The notes below the pieces were generated by a model. It searched no databases, was not told the origin of the DNA, and saw nothing but the letters and a program-made list of their open reading frames with translations. Position numbers and translations under genes: made by a program. Of a stretch of 64,000 nucleotides of DNA, positions 55,503 through 63,386 are shown piece by piece (the stretch's first letter is position 1; each line of letters opens with the position of its first letter). Source of the stretch: JBDHTQ01 sp039808765 (GTDB lineage: Bacteria > Pseudomonadota > Alphaproteobacteria > UBA2400); the NCBI GenBank assembly GCA_039808765.1, contig JBDHTQ010000002.1, positions 62,001 to 126,000 of the forward strand, read 5' to 3'.

Positions 55503-56588
55503 GTGAAAATCCTGAAAGTATTTATGTTGTTGCTCATGTGTATTGTAACTTCCAATTCTGCTTCCGCCTCAGATTTTGTTTGGGGACCATACAGGGGGAT
55601 GAGCACGGGCGTTGGTATTTCTGAAAAAGATGTTATCGACTTTAGCAAGACCGGTGGGAATTTGCTGCGCGTTGGTTTTTCTCAGCAGCCGTTAATGAGT
55701 AAGGATGACCCTTACGGATTTAATGAAGCGGCTTTCAGCAAACTTAACCAAATTGTTTCTTGGTGTCGAAAGTATCATGTTAAGGTAATCATTGATCCAC
55801 ACACTACACCCGGGACTCAACGCACAACAACAACCTTGCCCAATGATGTGCTATGGCAGGATACTAAATATCATGATCTTTTAAACACGCTGTGGGCTCG
55901 GATTGCTAAAGATTATGCCAATAACAATGATGTGATTGTGGGGTATGATCTTTTAAACGAGCCATCTGGCAAGCTTTTATCATTGCAAACTGGTGCTGCT
56001 AATTATAATCAGCTGGCCAAAAGATTAATTAAAACAATTCGTACTTATGACTCCGAAACTCCAATCATTATTGAACCACCTGTGGGCAGGGATGCGTCGG
56101 GAAACTGGGTCAATCGGCTGGAGGGTGTAAACTTTCTTCCTGTTCTTGAGGATTCGAGAATTATTGTTAGCCCTCATATGTACGAACCGAGAGCATTCAC
56201 TCACCAAGGGGTAAAGAATTTTGAAACTGGAATTCAATATCCCGGCGTTATTGATGGAAAGTATTGGGACAAAGATGCTTTGCGGCGTGCTTTGCAACCT
56301 GTTCGTGATTGGCAGATAAAAAATCATGCGGTTGTCTATATCGGTGAGTTTAGTGCTTCGTCTGCATCTGGAGAAGGTGGGACCCGCTATCTGCGGGATT
56401 TAATCGATCTTTTTGAAGAGTACGGCTGGAGTTGGTCTTACCATGCGTGGCGAAGTGCTCCTGTTTGGGACGCTGAAAGAATTAGCGCTGACCAAGTGCA
56501 AGCCCAAATAACCCCCAACGCAAAAACTGAAACCAGACTTGAACTATTGAAAGAAGTGTTCACGCGCAATATACCGGTAGCAAATTGA
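55503..56588 (+). CDS. Secreted GH5 glycoside hydrolase (endoglucanase-like)
   Basis: From the GTG at 55503 (GGAGG 6 bases upstream) the protein has 361 residues and a signal peptide ending near ASA (about residue 23). An ATG at 55452 lacks a binding site. The GH5 pattern is clear: NLLRVGF, the acid/base Glu153 in YDLLNEPSG, HMYEP (225-229), and the nucleophile Glu282 in YIGEFSAS. It cleaves beta-linked glucans or mannans outside the cell. Its position beside an exo-type cluster suggests it trims the polymer, as ExoK (a GH16 enzyme) does in rhizobia. The substrate is inferred. Confidence 0.88.
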   Translation: MKILKVFMLLLMCIVTSNSASASDFVWGPYRGMSTGVGISEKDVIDFSKTGGNLLRVGFSQQPLMSKDDPYGFNEAAFSKLNQIVSWCRKYHVKVIIDPHTTPGTQRTTTTLPNDVLWQDTKYHDLLNTLWARIAKDYANNNDVIVGYDLLNEPSGKLLSLQTGAANYNQLAKRLIKTIRTYDSETPIIIEPPVGRDASGNWVNRLEGVNFLPVLEDSRIIVSPHMYEPRAFTHQGVKNFETGIQYPGVIDGKYWDKDALRRALQPVRDWQIKNHAVVYIGEFSASSASGEGGTRYLRDLIDLFEEYGWSWSYHAWRSAPVWDAERISADQVQAQITPNAKTETRLELLKEVFTRNIPVAN

Positions 56589-56622
56589 AAAGTGCCGCGA
56601 GAGGATTGACCTCGGTTCCGTT

Positions 56623-57039
56623 TTACCGTAGCTCGGGTTTATTTTGATCAAACTTTTCACGTGCAGACTCAATTTCCGGCCAGTAGTTATTAACCCATGC
56701 TAATAAGCTTTGTACTGGAACCATCAGGCTTTTGCCCAAGTTGGTTAGCGTGTATTCAACACGAGGTGGAATTTGAGGAAAAACCTCTCTCTTCAGTAAT
56801 CCGTCTCTCTCTAAATTACGCAATGTTGTGGTTAGCATACGTTGCGAAATTCCTTCGATGTCTCGCTTAATTTCTGAAAATCGTTTTTGCAGGGTAGGCG
56901 ATTGCGACAAACTTGAGATGATCAATAAACTCCATTTATCGCCAAGACGGTCGAGCACTTGTCTAATCGGACAGTACGAGTGCCCCTCGACTGTATGACT
57001 GGGGGAGGGTTGAAGATTTTTTTTTGCTGTCATTGTCAT
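56623..57039 (-). CDS. HxlR-family transcriptional regulator
   Basis: The winged-helix protein has the HxlR pattern: YCPIRQVLDRLGDKWSLLII, RFSEIKRDIEGISQRMLTTTLRNLERDGL and PPRVEYTLTNLGKSL. I start at the Met ending at 57039, with AGGAA upstream; earlier Met codons up to 57126 would lengthen the N-terminus unusually. The Cys before PI is in the position used for redox or electrophile sensing in YodB-like members. It is divergent from azoR, which it probably represses. Confidence 0.85.
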   Translation of the reverse strand: MTMTAKKNLQPSPSHTVEGHSYCPIRQVLDRLGDKWSLLIISSLSQSPTLQKRFSEIKRDIEGISQRMLTTTLRNLERDGLLKREVFPQIPPRVEYTLTNLGKSLMVPVQSLLAWVNNYWPEIESAREKFDQNKPELR

Positions 57040-57137
57040 TTTGCTGAAATTCCTCATGGTTACTTTCATTTCACCAACGGCGGTAAAAGTGCCTTCTTTT
57101 AAGCCGTGTGAATTTGATCTATTCATAGTATGCCAAA

Positions 57138-57168
57138 TGTACTGAGTAAATAAAAATAACTTAGTGCA
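57138..57168. promoter_or_regulatory. Candidate HxlR operator
   Basis: TGTACTGAGT (57138-57147) and ACTTAGTGCA (57159-57168) form an inverted repeat (8 of 10 matching) with an 11-base spacer in the divergent azoR-HxlR region. The left arm includes TACTGAGTA, itself a 9-base palindrome of the TACT-AGTA type seen at YodB-like sites. Confidence 0.5.
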
Positions 57169-57211
57169 TTAATATAACCTTCAGCTCATTGCTGAAAATG
57201 AGGAGAAAAAG

Positions 57212-57823
57212 ATGAACATATTACACATTATGACAAGCCCGTTAGGCGATCATTCTGTTACCCGCGCTTTGGGCAAAAAGCTGATACAAACACTTCAACA
57301 AAAATATTCAGACGCAAAAATTACTGAGCGTGATTTGGCGCTGCAGCTGATTCCGCATCTTGATTTGGCGACGTTGGGCGCTTTTCAAACACCGGAAGAC
57401 CAACTGACACCCGAATTAAGCGCATTACTCAAAAACTCAAATGAAATTATTAGCGAAGTGATGGTAGCCAACATTCTGCTCATCGAGGCGCCGATGTATA
57501 ATTTCGGCATTCCTTCTGCGCTTAAAGCATGGGTTGATCATCTTGTCCGTGCTGGAAAGACTTTTAAATATTCGGAAAATGGCCCAGTGGGGTTGGTTCC
57601 TGGGGGCAAAAAAGTTTATATCGTTTCAGCCCGTGGTGGTATCTACTCGCAAGGTCCTGCGCAATCAATGGATCATCAAGAAAGCTATTTGCGGGCTGTT
57701 CTGGGCTTTTTAGGGATAAGCGATGTTGATGTTATTCGCGCTGAGGGTGTAAATATGGGGCCAGACCATTCGCAAAAAGCTAAAGATGAAGCGATGAAAA
57801 AGATTTCTGACCTCGCCGCTTAA
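57212..57823 (+). CDS. azoR: FMN-dependent NADH-azoreductase
   Basis: The 203-residue flavodoxin-like protein has MNILHIMTSPLGDHSVTRALG at the N-terminus, EAPMYNFGIPSALKAWVDHLVRAGKTF, and ARGGIYSQGP, the standard AzoR pattern. It reduces quinones and azo compounds with NADH as a two-electron donor. GAGGAG precedes the ATG. It is divergent from an HxlR regulator and followed by yceI on the same strand after 49 bases. Induction by quinone or electrophile stress is inferred from the pairing. Confidence 0.92.
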   Translation: MNILHIMTSPLGDHSVTRALGKKLIQTLQQKYSDAKITERDLALQLIPHLDLATLGAFQTPEDQLTPELSALLKNSNEIISEVMVANILLIEAPMYNFGIPSALKAWVDHLVRAGKTFKYSENGPVGLVPGGKKVYIVSARGGIYSQGPAQSMDHQESYLRAVLGFLGISDVDVIRAEGVNMGPDHSQKAKDEAMKKISDLAA

Positions 57824-57872
57824 AACAATCGCCTTATATAGGCATCATCACTGTACGTAGAAGGAGATTCTC

Positions 57873-58463
57873 ATGCTAAAAAAAGTTTTGGTTGCGGCCA
57901 CTGCCTCTGTCATTTTAATGGGAGCAGCACAGGCTTATGCTTTTGAAACCTTTGACTTCGATCCTAGTCATACGGCGATTACATGGCATGTTGAGCATTT
58001 CGGTATGTCTCATCCATCAGGAAAATTCATGAGCGTGAAGGGTGCCATTCAGCTGGATGAAAAAAATCCTGAAAATAGCCATGTGGTTTTGACCATTGAT
58101 ACAACGGCCCTTAACAGTGGTGTTCCGGCTTTGGATAAAGAGCTGGCAGGGGAAAATTTCTTTAATGTCGCTAAATTCCCCACAGCGCGTTTCGAGAGTA
58201 CTAAGGTTGAGCGTACCGGTGATAAAACAGCAAAAGTTACAGGTAACCTAACACTACTCGCTGTTACAAAACCTGTTGTTCTTGATGTTACCTTGAACAA
58301 CATTGGCGAAAATTATGAGAAGCAAAAAACAATTGGTTTCAGTGCTTCAACAATGATAAAGCGGTCCGATTTTGGTATGGGCGCGTTTGTGCCGATGGTC
58401 AGTGACGACGTTCAGCTCGATATCGAAACAGAGGCAAATATTGTTGAGGGAATGAAAAAATAA
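57873..58463 (+). CDS. YceI-family periplasmic lipid-binding protein
   Basis: The 196-residue protein has a signal peptide (cleavage after about AYA, residue 23) and the YceI lipocalin-like domain: FDPSHTAITWHVEHFGMSHPSGKF, a LDKELAGENFFNVAKFPTARFES stretch, GNLTLLAVTKPVVLDVTLN and RSDFGMGAFVPMVSDDVQL. The family binds polyisoprenoids such as ubiquinone precursors. GAAGGAGATTC precedes the ATG. It may be cotranscribed with azoR, consistent with a quinone-related role. Confidence 0.92.
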   Translation: MLKKVLVAATASVILMGAAQAYAFETFDFDPSHTAITWHVEHFGMSHPSGKFMSVKGAIQLDEKNPENSHVVLTIDTTALNSGVPALDKELAGENFFNVAKFPTARFESTKVERTGDKTAKVTGNLTLLAVTKPVVLDVTLNNIGENYEKQKTIGFSASTMIKRSDFGMGAFVPMVSDDVQLDIETEANIVEGMKK

Positions 58464-58481
58464 AATCCTTTCTCGTTTAGG

Positions 58482-58526
58482 GCTTCACCTGATTGTCTCG
58501 GCTTGAGCTTTCAGGTGAGGCTCTTT
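58482..58526 (+). terminator. Terminator after the yceI gene
   Basis: GGCTTCACCTGA and TCAGGTGAGGC form a long stem (58482-58492 with 58511-58521, one G-T pair) followed by TCTTTTC. It also lies just after the minus-strand gene end at 58527, so it may serve both directions. The T-run is weak. Confidence 0.65.
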
Positions 58527-60770
58527 TCACGTGCATGGGCTCATATCTTTTTTCATGAGCCTCTTGCCCGCAGTCACAGCACAAGTAATTTTGTGCCAAA
58601 AACTCCTTTTGAGGCCATCATTTGGAAGAAGGGCATAAATGCTCTCTGGATAAACTAAAGCAGCCTCGCTCTTGGTGATAATATTCCAAAGAGAACAAAG
58701 AGTGTCATCGTTATGACCGTGCAGGTTTAACTGACGTAATAACGCCATGGTTAAATCCGCGAGTATCTGGTGTTTACGTATAGAACCATCCCCTTCTGTA
58801 GCATGCAATGATACGTCTAGCGTTTTATGCGAGCGGTAGTTACAAAGCGCACCGTATCCTGTTTTTTCTAGCAAATTTGGATTTTCAGCAAGGATTCTCG
58901 TCATTGCCTGGAGGTCATCTTCGTTCATCACACGGATAAGTTTTGCACTAAGCGCATTGAGCTCTGTGCCATCATGATGAGGCTCCCCCATCTGTCTTGA
59001 TGTATTTAAATCAGTTTCAGCCAGATAGCGATTTAAATATGGGGAAATCGACTTCCACACCATCTTCGAAATATCAGGCGCTTCTTGTGCACGTTCTAAT
59101 AAATATTCAAAATTACTGATAACAAAACTATGCTTCCCATCAATCAATTTTTGAGCTGATGTATCATCCTTCCGTTCTGCAATATCGGCAAAAACGCGTA
59201 AAAGAGAACGATCATGTTTCTTTCCACGGAGTATTTTTTTGAGCAGATAATGTCGACCATCCCGCATACTACAGTTTAGAAAAGCGGCAACAACATCTGT
59301 CGCGCCTACTGCCTCGTGGGCGGATAGCGCATGTCGCTCAGAGCACTCTTCATAGTTTTCCTCAACGATCGTGCGATAATTATTTGGATTTTGTTCTTTT
59401 ATCGTCTGGATAACCAATAAAAACGTTTGTCTTTGAAATTCGGTATCAAAATTACGATTGTTTCGAAAAAAGCTGATGCAATTGTGCTCATTGGTATGAA
59501 TTTTTGCACCCATAACCGTAAGCATTTTGATCTTGGTGATGGATGGGTCACGTTCAAATATAAATGGGTTCGAATCTGCTTTTTTAACCCCTCTGGCTAT
59601 ACTGTGTATCGATGAATACAATGCTGCATCAAGAGTCGACTGAGAAATATTTTCTTTATTATTTTTATAGTCGTTAAGCGTTTCAAAGTCGTTGCGAAAT
59701 AATGCCCAGCGAAAAATCAGGGAATGCTTTTGTGCCTGATCAGGATCGGCATTTTTTGGATTCTCGGCCATGCCTGATTGGATTTTTCTAATCGTTTGCT
59801 CCATCGCAACCAAGAATTTTTTATTCGGTTGGGACATCGATTGAATCAGAGTAGCAGCTTTATCAAGAGCACCAATATCACCCCTTTTTCTGCAGGCTTC
59901 AAATATCCCGGGATCGTTATATTCAAAGGCAGGGGAGTCGCAGTAGCTCAAACGGTCAAGACACTTTTGCCGAATTATTCTTACAGATGGCTCTTCTTTA
60001 ACTTTGAATGTTTGATCAAGACATGCGCCTAAAATTTCTTTTGTGTTAAACATATTATAGGATAAAATATCTTTGAAAGCTTCTGCCGATGAAAAAGTGT
60101 TATATCGTATAAGGAAGGCGATACAATCTGCTCCCAAAAAATGAGGATTTTTATTGTCTTTTTTGTTTATCCAAGGTGAGATTATAAAGCCAGTATTATT
60201 TTTGGGCCGTTTCCACCGTTTTGCTAAAGCAGAAGCTAAAGCTGTTTTCGTTTTTTTCTCAATAAGAGCGTTTTCCTCTTTGTCATTGGGGAAAAATACT
60301 TCCGAAATTTTAGAATTATGAGTTTGATCATATGCTGGATTTGCGAGAAAAGCTGTAAAAGCTTTTGTTTTTTGATTTAGGTCATGGAAAATGTCGATGT
60401 TTGTTGTTTGAGATAGACTCAAAACATCAAACATCTTTGTATTGCCTTCAGAAAGGAGTGCGCGAATAGAATCTCCACCCGCCTTTTCGTTGGCACTGGC
60501 CAGTGTTTTGGAGAGTATTTGTCTTTTTAGTTCAGCGGGATAATTCTTTAAAAGATGATTTGCGGCATCAAGGTACTGGTCTGGGCAAATCGCACATACT
60601 GAAAGCTCATTCATTATGTTAATAAAAGGATGATTCTCCAGAGAATACTCTGCTGCAGCCCCTTCACTGGAATGCATCTCGGCGCACAATTTGCTTGCTT
60701 CGGAAATAGATAATCCAGCGCGAATTTGATCAATGAGGTCGTTTAGGTTCTGACAATTTAAATCACTCAT
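58527..60770 (-). CDS. Large helical protein of unknown function
   Basis: The 747-residue protein has no signal peptide or membrane segment and is made almost entirely of predicted helices, with many Leu, Asn, Lys and Asp. Some segments resemble short ankyrin-like or solenoid repeats (DDLQAMTRILAENPNLLEK). The C-terminal 150 residues align with the C-terminus of the partial gene at 63387-64000. AAGGA precedes the ATG. It is next to the holdfast-like operon on the same strand but separated by the operon's terminator. Such proteins often act in protein-protein contact; the role is unknown. Confidence 0.75.
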   Translation of the reverse strand: MSDLNCQNLNDLIDQIRAGLSISEASKLCAEMHSSEGAAAEYSLENHPFINIMNELSVCAICPDQYLDAANHLLKNYPAELKRQILSKTLASANEKAGGDSIRALLSEGNTKMFDVLSLSQTTNIDIFHDLNQKTKAFTAFLANPAYDQTHNSKISEVFFPNDKEENALIEKKTKTALASALAKRWKRPKNNTGFIISPWINKKDNKNPHFLGADCIAFLIRYNTFSSAEAFKDILSYNMFNTKEILGACLDQTFKVKEEPSVRIIRQKCLDRLSYCDSPAFEYNDPGIFEACRKRGDIGALDKAATLIQSMSQPNKKFLVAMEQTIRKIQSGMAENPKNADPDQAQKHSLIFRWALFRNDFETLNDYKNNKENISQSTLDAALYSSIHSIARGVKKADSNPFIFERDPSITKIKMLTVMGAKIHTNEHNCISFFRNNRNFDTEFQRQTFLLVIQTIKEQNPNNYRTIVEENYEECSERHALSAHEAVGATDVVAAFLNCSMRDGRHYLLKKILRGKKHDRSLLRVFADIAERKDDTSAQKLIDGKHSFVISNFEYLLERAQEAPDISKMVWKSISPYLNRYLAETDLNTSRQMGEPHHDGTELNALSAKLIRVMNEDDLQAMTRILAENPNLLEKTGYGALCNYRSHKTLDVSLHATEGDGSIRKHQILADLTMALLRQLNLHGHNDDTLCSLWNIITKSEAALVYPESIYALLPNDGLKRSFWHKITCAVTAGKRLMKKDMSPCT

Positions 60771-60852
60771 TTAAAATCCTTGTCTTAAAATGTGCTGAGA
60801 CCCTAGAAAATTTTTGCAACCATTTCAATCATAAAATTATAGAATTGCTATT

Positions 60853-60903
60853 AAATACGTCGTCAAAGATGGTCTCTTTCGATCCCATCTTTTCGGGATT
60901 TGC
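60853..60903 (-). repeat. Dispersed intergenic repeat, copy 3
   Basis: On the minus strand it reads CAAATCCCGAAAAGATGGGA, then TCGAAAGAGACC, then ATCTTTGACGACGTA. AAAGATGG and CCATCTTT pair perfectly over a 12-base loop, so this is the best-paired copy. Confidence 0.85.
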
Positions 60904-60912
60904 TTTAAAGCA

Positions 60913-60944
60913 AAAAAACCGCATGAATGCACACGCGGTTTTTT
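60913..60944 (-). terminator. Terminator at the end of the holdfast-like operon
   Basis: AAAAAACCGC (60913-60922) and GCGGTTTTTT (60935-60944) form a 10-base stem. It lies 28 bases past the stop of the CsgG-like gene and has runs of T on both strands, so it can also work for plus-strand transcripts. Confidence 0.9.
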
Positions 60945-60972
60945 ATTATTAATGGACTGATATTATAAGAGA

Positions 60973-62229
60973 TTATCGCTGTTGCTTATCGAAGTAAGAT
61001 TGTATTTGTTCACGTGAAAGTTTAACGGTTGCACCTAAATAAAGTTGACCGGTGACGAGTTTTAGTTTTGCTGTTCTGGCATCTGAGTGATCAAAATAGT
61101 ATCCGCTTTCTCTGCCAGTAAGGTCACCATAATATTCATTGCCATTCTTCCAAATGACGTGACCATCACCGATCCAAAGCCCTTTATTCATCTCACCAAA
61201 AACTTGCGAGTGCTTTGTTCCTTCAAAAAACCAAGTCAATTCCCCCATACCTTGTGCTTGCCCATTCACACAATTACCATTCCAAAGATGAGACCACTTG
61301 GCATTTTTCAAATCATCGGTAATTGCGGGTGGTAAGCTATCCGTGCCGCACACCTGTCCTTGCACAGCTGACATTTTAACCGGGAGGATTCTTTCCGTTT
61401 GGGGTTGAGCGGGTGTAAAAACTGTCTGCTCGACTTTGCCGTGGTCATGTGTGGCTTTATCTGGAAGATCTTTCATCGGATCGTTTTGCGGGTTAGGTAA
61501 GCAATCCTGATAGTCTACCTGATAGAGATGAGACATGATGACGGCCAATCCAAGCTCAATCAAAACACGCTGTGCAGCATGGAGCCCTTCTTGCCCGCGT
61601 GTACCCAGAGAAACATTGGCCTGATAATCAGAATTACCAACGCGAATGTTTCCTTCACCATTTTCTCCAAGAACAGAAATAGCGACGCTTGCCGTTTTGC
61701 CAGAAATTAATCGACCATTTTGTGTAAGCGCAAGATCCATTGCGACGTGATCCCATGTCTCATCTTTTCCGAAATCGGCAGAAAAATCACCGATTGAAAA
61801 ACCAAAACCATGTGCTTTTGAACGTGTTGTTTTATTCAATTCTGTAAAGGAGCTGACTAATTGAATGTGTGCACGATTGGAATTTTGTACATTTTGACCG
61901 ACAACAGAAATTTTGTTAGTGCCAAATCGGTCGAATGCCGTTGTAGCCATCATCGTTGCATCTTTAACAAGCGAACCAGACATATCGAATGGTGTGGTAT
62001 CATCGGGAATAGGAGAGATATAGATGTCGATACCAGGGATGGGTGATTCGTTTATTTTTTGGCCGACGCAAGCCAGAACCGGCGTAAAATTAGTGATATT
62101 GGCAACGGGATCTTTTTGGGGAAAATATAAGCTGGATTCACGCTCTTTTGCTGCAATAGAGCACCCACCAATGATCAACGTCAGCGGTAAGAATAAAAGT
62201 GTTTTTGTCCAGCTTAAAAGCGACCACAT
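60973..62229 (-). CDS. hfaB: CsgG/HfaB-like outer-membrane lipoprotein with a MORN-like tail
   Basis: The 418-residue protein has a lipoprotein signal with Cys23 in LIIGGCS. Residues about 45-245 fit the CsgG/HfaB fold: FTPVLACVGQKI, IDIYISPIPDDT, and the end helix EGLHAAQRVLIELGLAVIMSHLY. In this family the domain forms an outer-membrane channel that secretes curli or holdfast-anchor subunits. About residues 316-370 look like MORN repeats (GNCVNGQAQGMGELTW, GLWIGDGHVIWKNGNEYYGDL), which is not usual for CsgG. It overlaps the small upstream gene by 16 bases. Confidence 0.78.
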   Translation of the reverse strand: MWSLLSWTKTLLFLPLTLIIGGCSIAAKERESSLYFPQKDPVANITNFTPVLACVGQKINESPIPGIDIYISPIPDDTTPFDMSGSLVKDATMMATTAFDRFGTNKISVVGQNVQNSNRAHIQLVSSFTELNKTTRSKAHGFGFSIGDFSADFGKDETWDHVAMDLALTQNGRLISGKTASVAISVLGENGEGNIRVGNSDYQANVSLGTRGQEGLHAAQRVLIELGLAVIMSHLYQVDYQDCLPNPQNDPMKDLPDKATHDHGKVEQTVFTPAQPQTERILPVKMSAVQGQVCGTDSLPPAITDDLKNAKWSHLWNGNCVNGQAQGMGELTWFFEGTKHSQVFGEMNKGLWIGDGHVIWKNGNEYYGDLTGRESGYYFDHSDARTAKLKLVTGQLYLGATVKLSREQIQSYFDKQQR

Positions 62230-62513
62230 TGAACAGATACCCCATCACGAATATTTACATTGAGATTTACATCTCCGTAAATGGGTTTATCCGTCACAAT
62301 GCTTCCAACCATTACCGTACAGTTTTGACCAAATCCAGCTTGGGCGGAACTCCCCTTGAGAGTATTGCCGGAAATGCCTTTTTTTCCGTTAACATCGTTT
62401 TGGGTTACGCGGTAATCATAATTTTTAAAACTCAGAGGCTGCATTTCTGCATAAGAAGGTGCCGCAAGCAATAGGCTACCAACAAGTACAGCTCCTGCGA
62501 TTTTCGTAAACAT
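62214..62513 (-). CDS. hfaA: Small secreted protein, HfaA-like candidate
   Basis: I start at MFTKIAGAV because AAGGA precedes it; an ATG 15 bases upstream is possible. The 99-residue protein has a signal peptide (cleavage near SYA, about residue 22) and a Gly/Asn/Val-rich mature part with two cysteines (QNCTVMVG and VQCGRF) and VNLNVN strands. It is placed between the curlin-like gene and the CsgG-like gene, as HfaA is near HfaB and HfaD. Identity is inferred mainly from the operon; sequence support is weak. Confidence 0.55.
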   Translation of the reverse strand: MFTKIAGAVLVGSLLLAAPSYAEMQPLSFKNYDYRVTQNDVNGKKGISGNTLKGSSAQAGFGQNCTVMVGSIVTDKPIYGDVNLNVNIRDGVSVQCGRF

Positions 62514-62553
62514 TGCTTTTTCCTTCATTTGTAAAATCTGGTGAATATGATCA

Positions 62554-62586
62554 CCCCTTCCTTAATCTAAGCGACCAAGGAAGGGG
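62554..62586 (-). promoter_or_regulatory. Hairpin between the first two holdfast-like genes
   Basis: CCCCTTCCTT (62554-62563) and AAGGAAGGGG (62577-62586) form a perfect 10-base stem with a 13-base loop. It has no T-run on the minus strand, so it is less likely a full terminator. It may protect the upstream mRNA end or reduce read-through. Confidence 0.65.
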
Positions 62587-62603
62587 GGGATCACAACTCA
62601 ATA

Positions 62604-63125
62604 TTACTCTTTCGCACCAATCAACAGGGTGCTCTTGACACCATTACCTCTTACAGTGTGGCGAACTGCATTCGCTGACACGTCTGTGTACATTGACTTG
62701 GGCATATCTTGTTTTGCATCCAAATCAGATGCGATTCCTGTTGTTACATCATTTTCCATACCATCTACGCGCTGTGCTACATCACGTTCAATGCTAGCCC
62801 TGGCAACGAACGTGGAACGCATATCCATGTTACCATTTAAAAATCTGTCGTCTGCAAGTGTTGAGGCCAATGCCAGTTTTGATTGGTTATAGTTACCTGT
62901 AACAATGTTGGAAACATCACCTGCTCTCACATCCGCTGTAAAATCGAGATACCCTTCACCTTTAGCAGAACCAATCAAAGTGGTAACATCTTGATCATTA
63001 CCCGTAATACTTTGTGTTACGGTCCCCGCGCGAACAGAGGACTCAAATCTTTCGTTAGCTTGGGCTGGAGCTGCAATAAGAAGAGCTAGAGCGGCGGCAA
63101 TAAAAAATTTTTGTGTGTTGATCAT
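62604..63125 (-). CDS. hfaD: Secreted protein with curlin-like repeats (HfaD/CsgA-like)
   Basis: The 173-residue protein has a signal peptide (cleavage near AQA, about residue 23). Four imperfect repeats follow at about residues 30-52, 66-88, 107-132 and 147-170: VTQSITGNDQDVTTL, VSNIVTGNYNQSKL, VAQRVDGMENDVTTG and VRHTVRGNGVKSTL. Each has a V-x3-V-x-G-N-like core with alternating hydrophobic residues, as in curlin and HfaD-type amyloid repeats. It probably assembles on the cell surface. It is shorter than Caulobacter HfaD. CGGAG precedes the ATG. Confidence 0.65.
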   Translation of the reverse strand: MINTQKFFIAAALALLIAAPAQANERFESSVRAGTVTQSITGNDQDVTTLIGSAKGEGYLDFTADVRAGDVSNIVTGNYNQSKLALASTLADDRFLNGNMDMRSTFVARASIERDVAQRVDGMENDVTTGIASDLDAKQDMPKSMYTDVSANAVRHTVRGNGVKSTLLIGAKE

Positions 63126-63386
63126 GTTTAACTCCGATGTTTAAAGTTAAGCTTATGATTTGATTTTTATTTAAACCTCTTCATTCGCTTCAATTTTGAT
63201 AATAATGAAAATGGGGGGGGGAGTTCAAAGCGCAAAAGATAAAATTTTAGCGAGTTATCGTTAAAAACTTTTGTGATAAGTATTAAAGAAAATTAACCAT
63301 ATTGCACCTGTCGACAGTCAATTTTTCGACGTGGCGTCAATCATAGACATTTTGACGAAGTGCTGTGCGCCTGTCTTGTTTGTCGA
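63126..63386. promoter_or_regulatory. Upstream region of the holdfast-like operon with a G9/C9 run
   Basis: The spacer holds the promoter of the minus-strand operon. A run of nine G on the plus strand (63213-63221; C9 on the coding strand) ends 88 bases before the start codon. I could not place a promoter with certainty. No gene is seen here. Confidence 0.5.

Noticed and set aside
62604..63125. Canonical CsgA curlin
   Set aside because: The repeats lack the strict S-x5-Q-x4-N-x5-Q pattern of CsgA. The HfaD-like or generic curlin-like description is safer.
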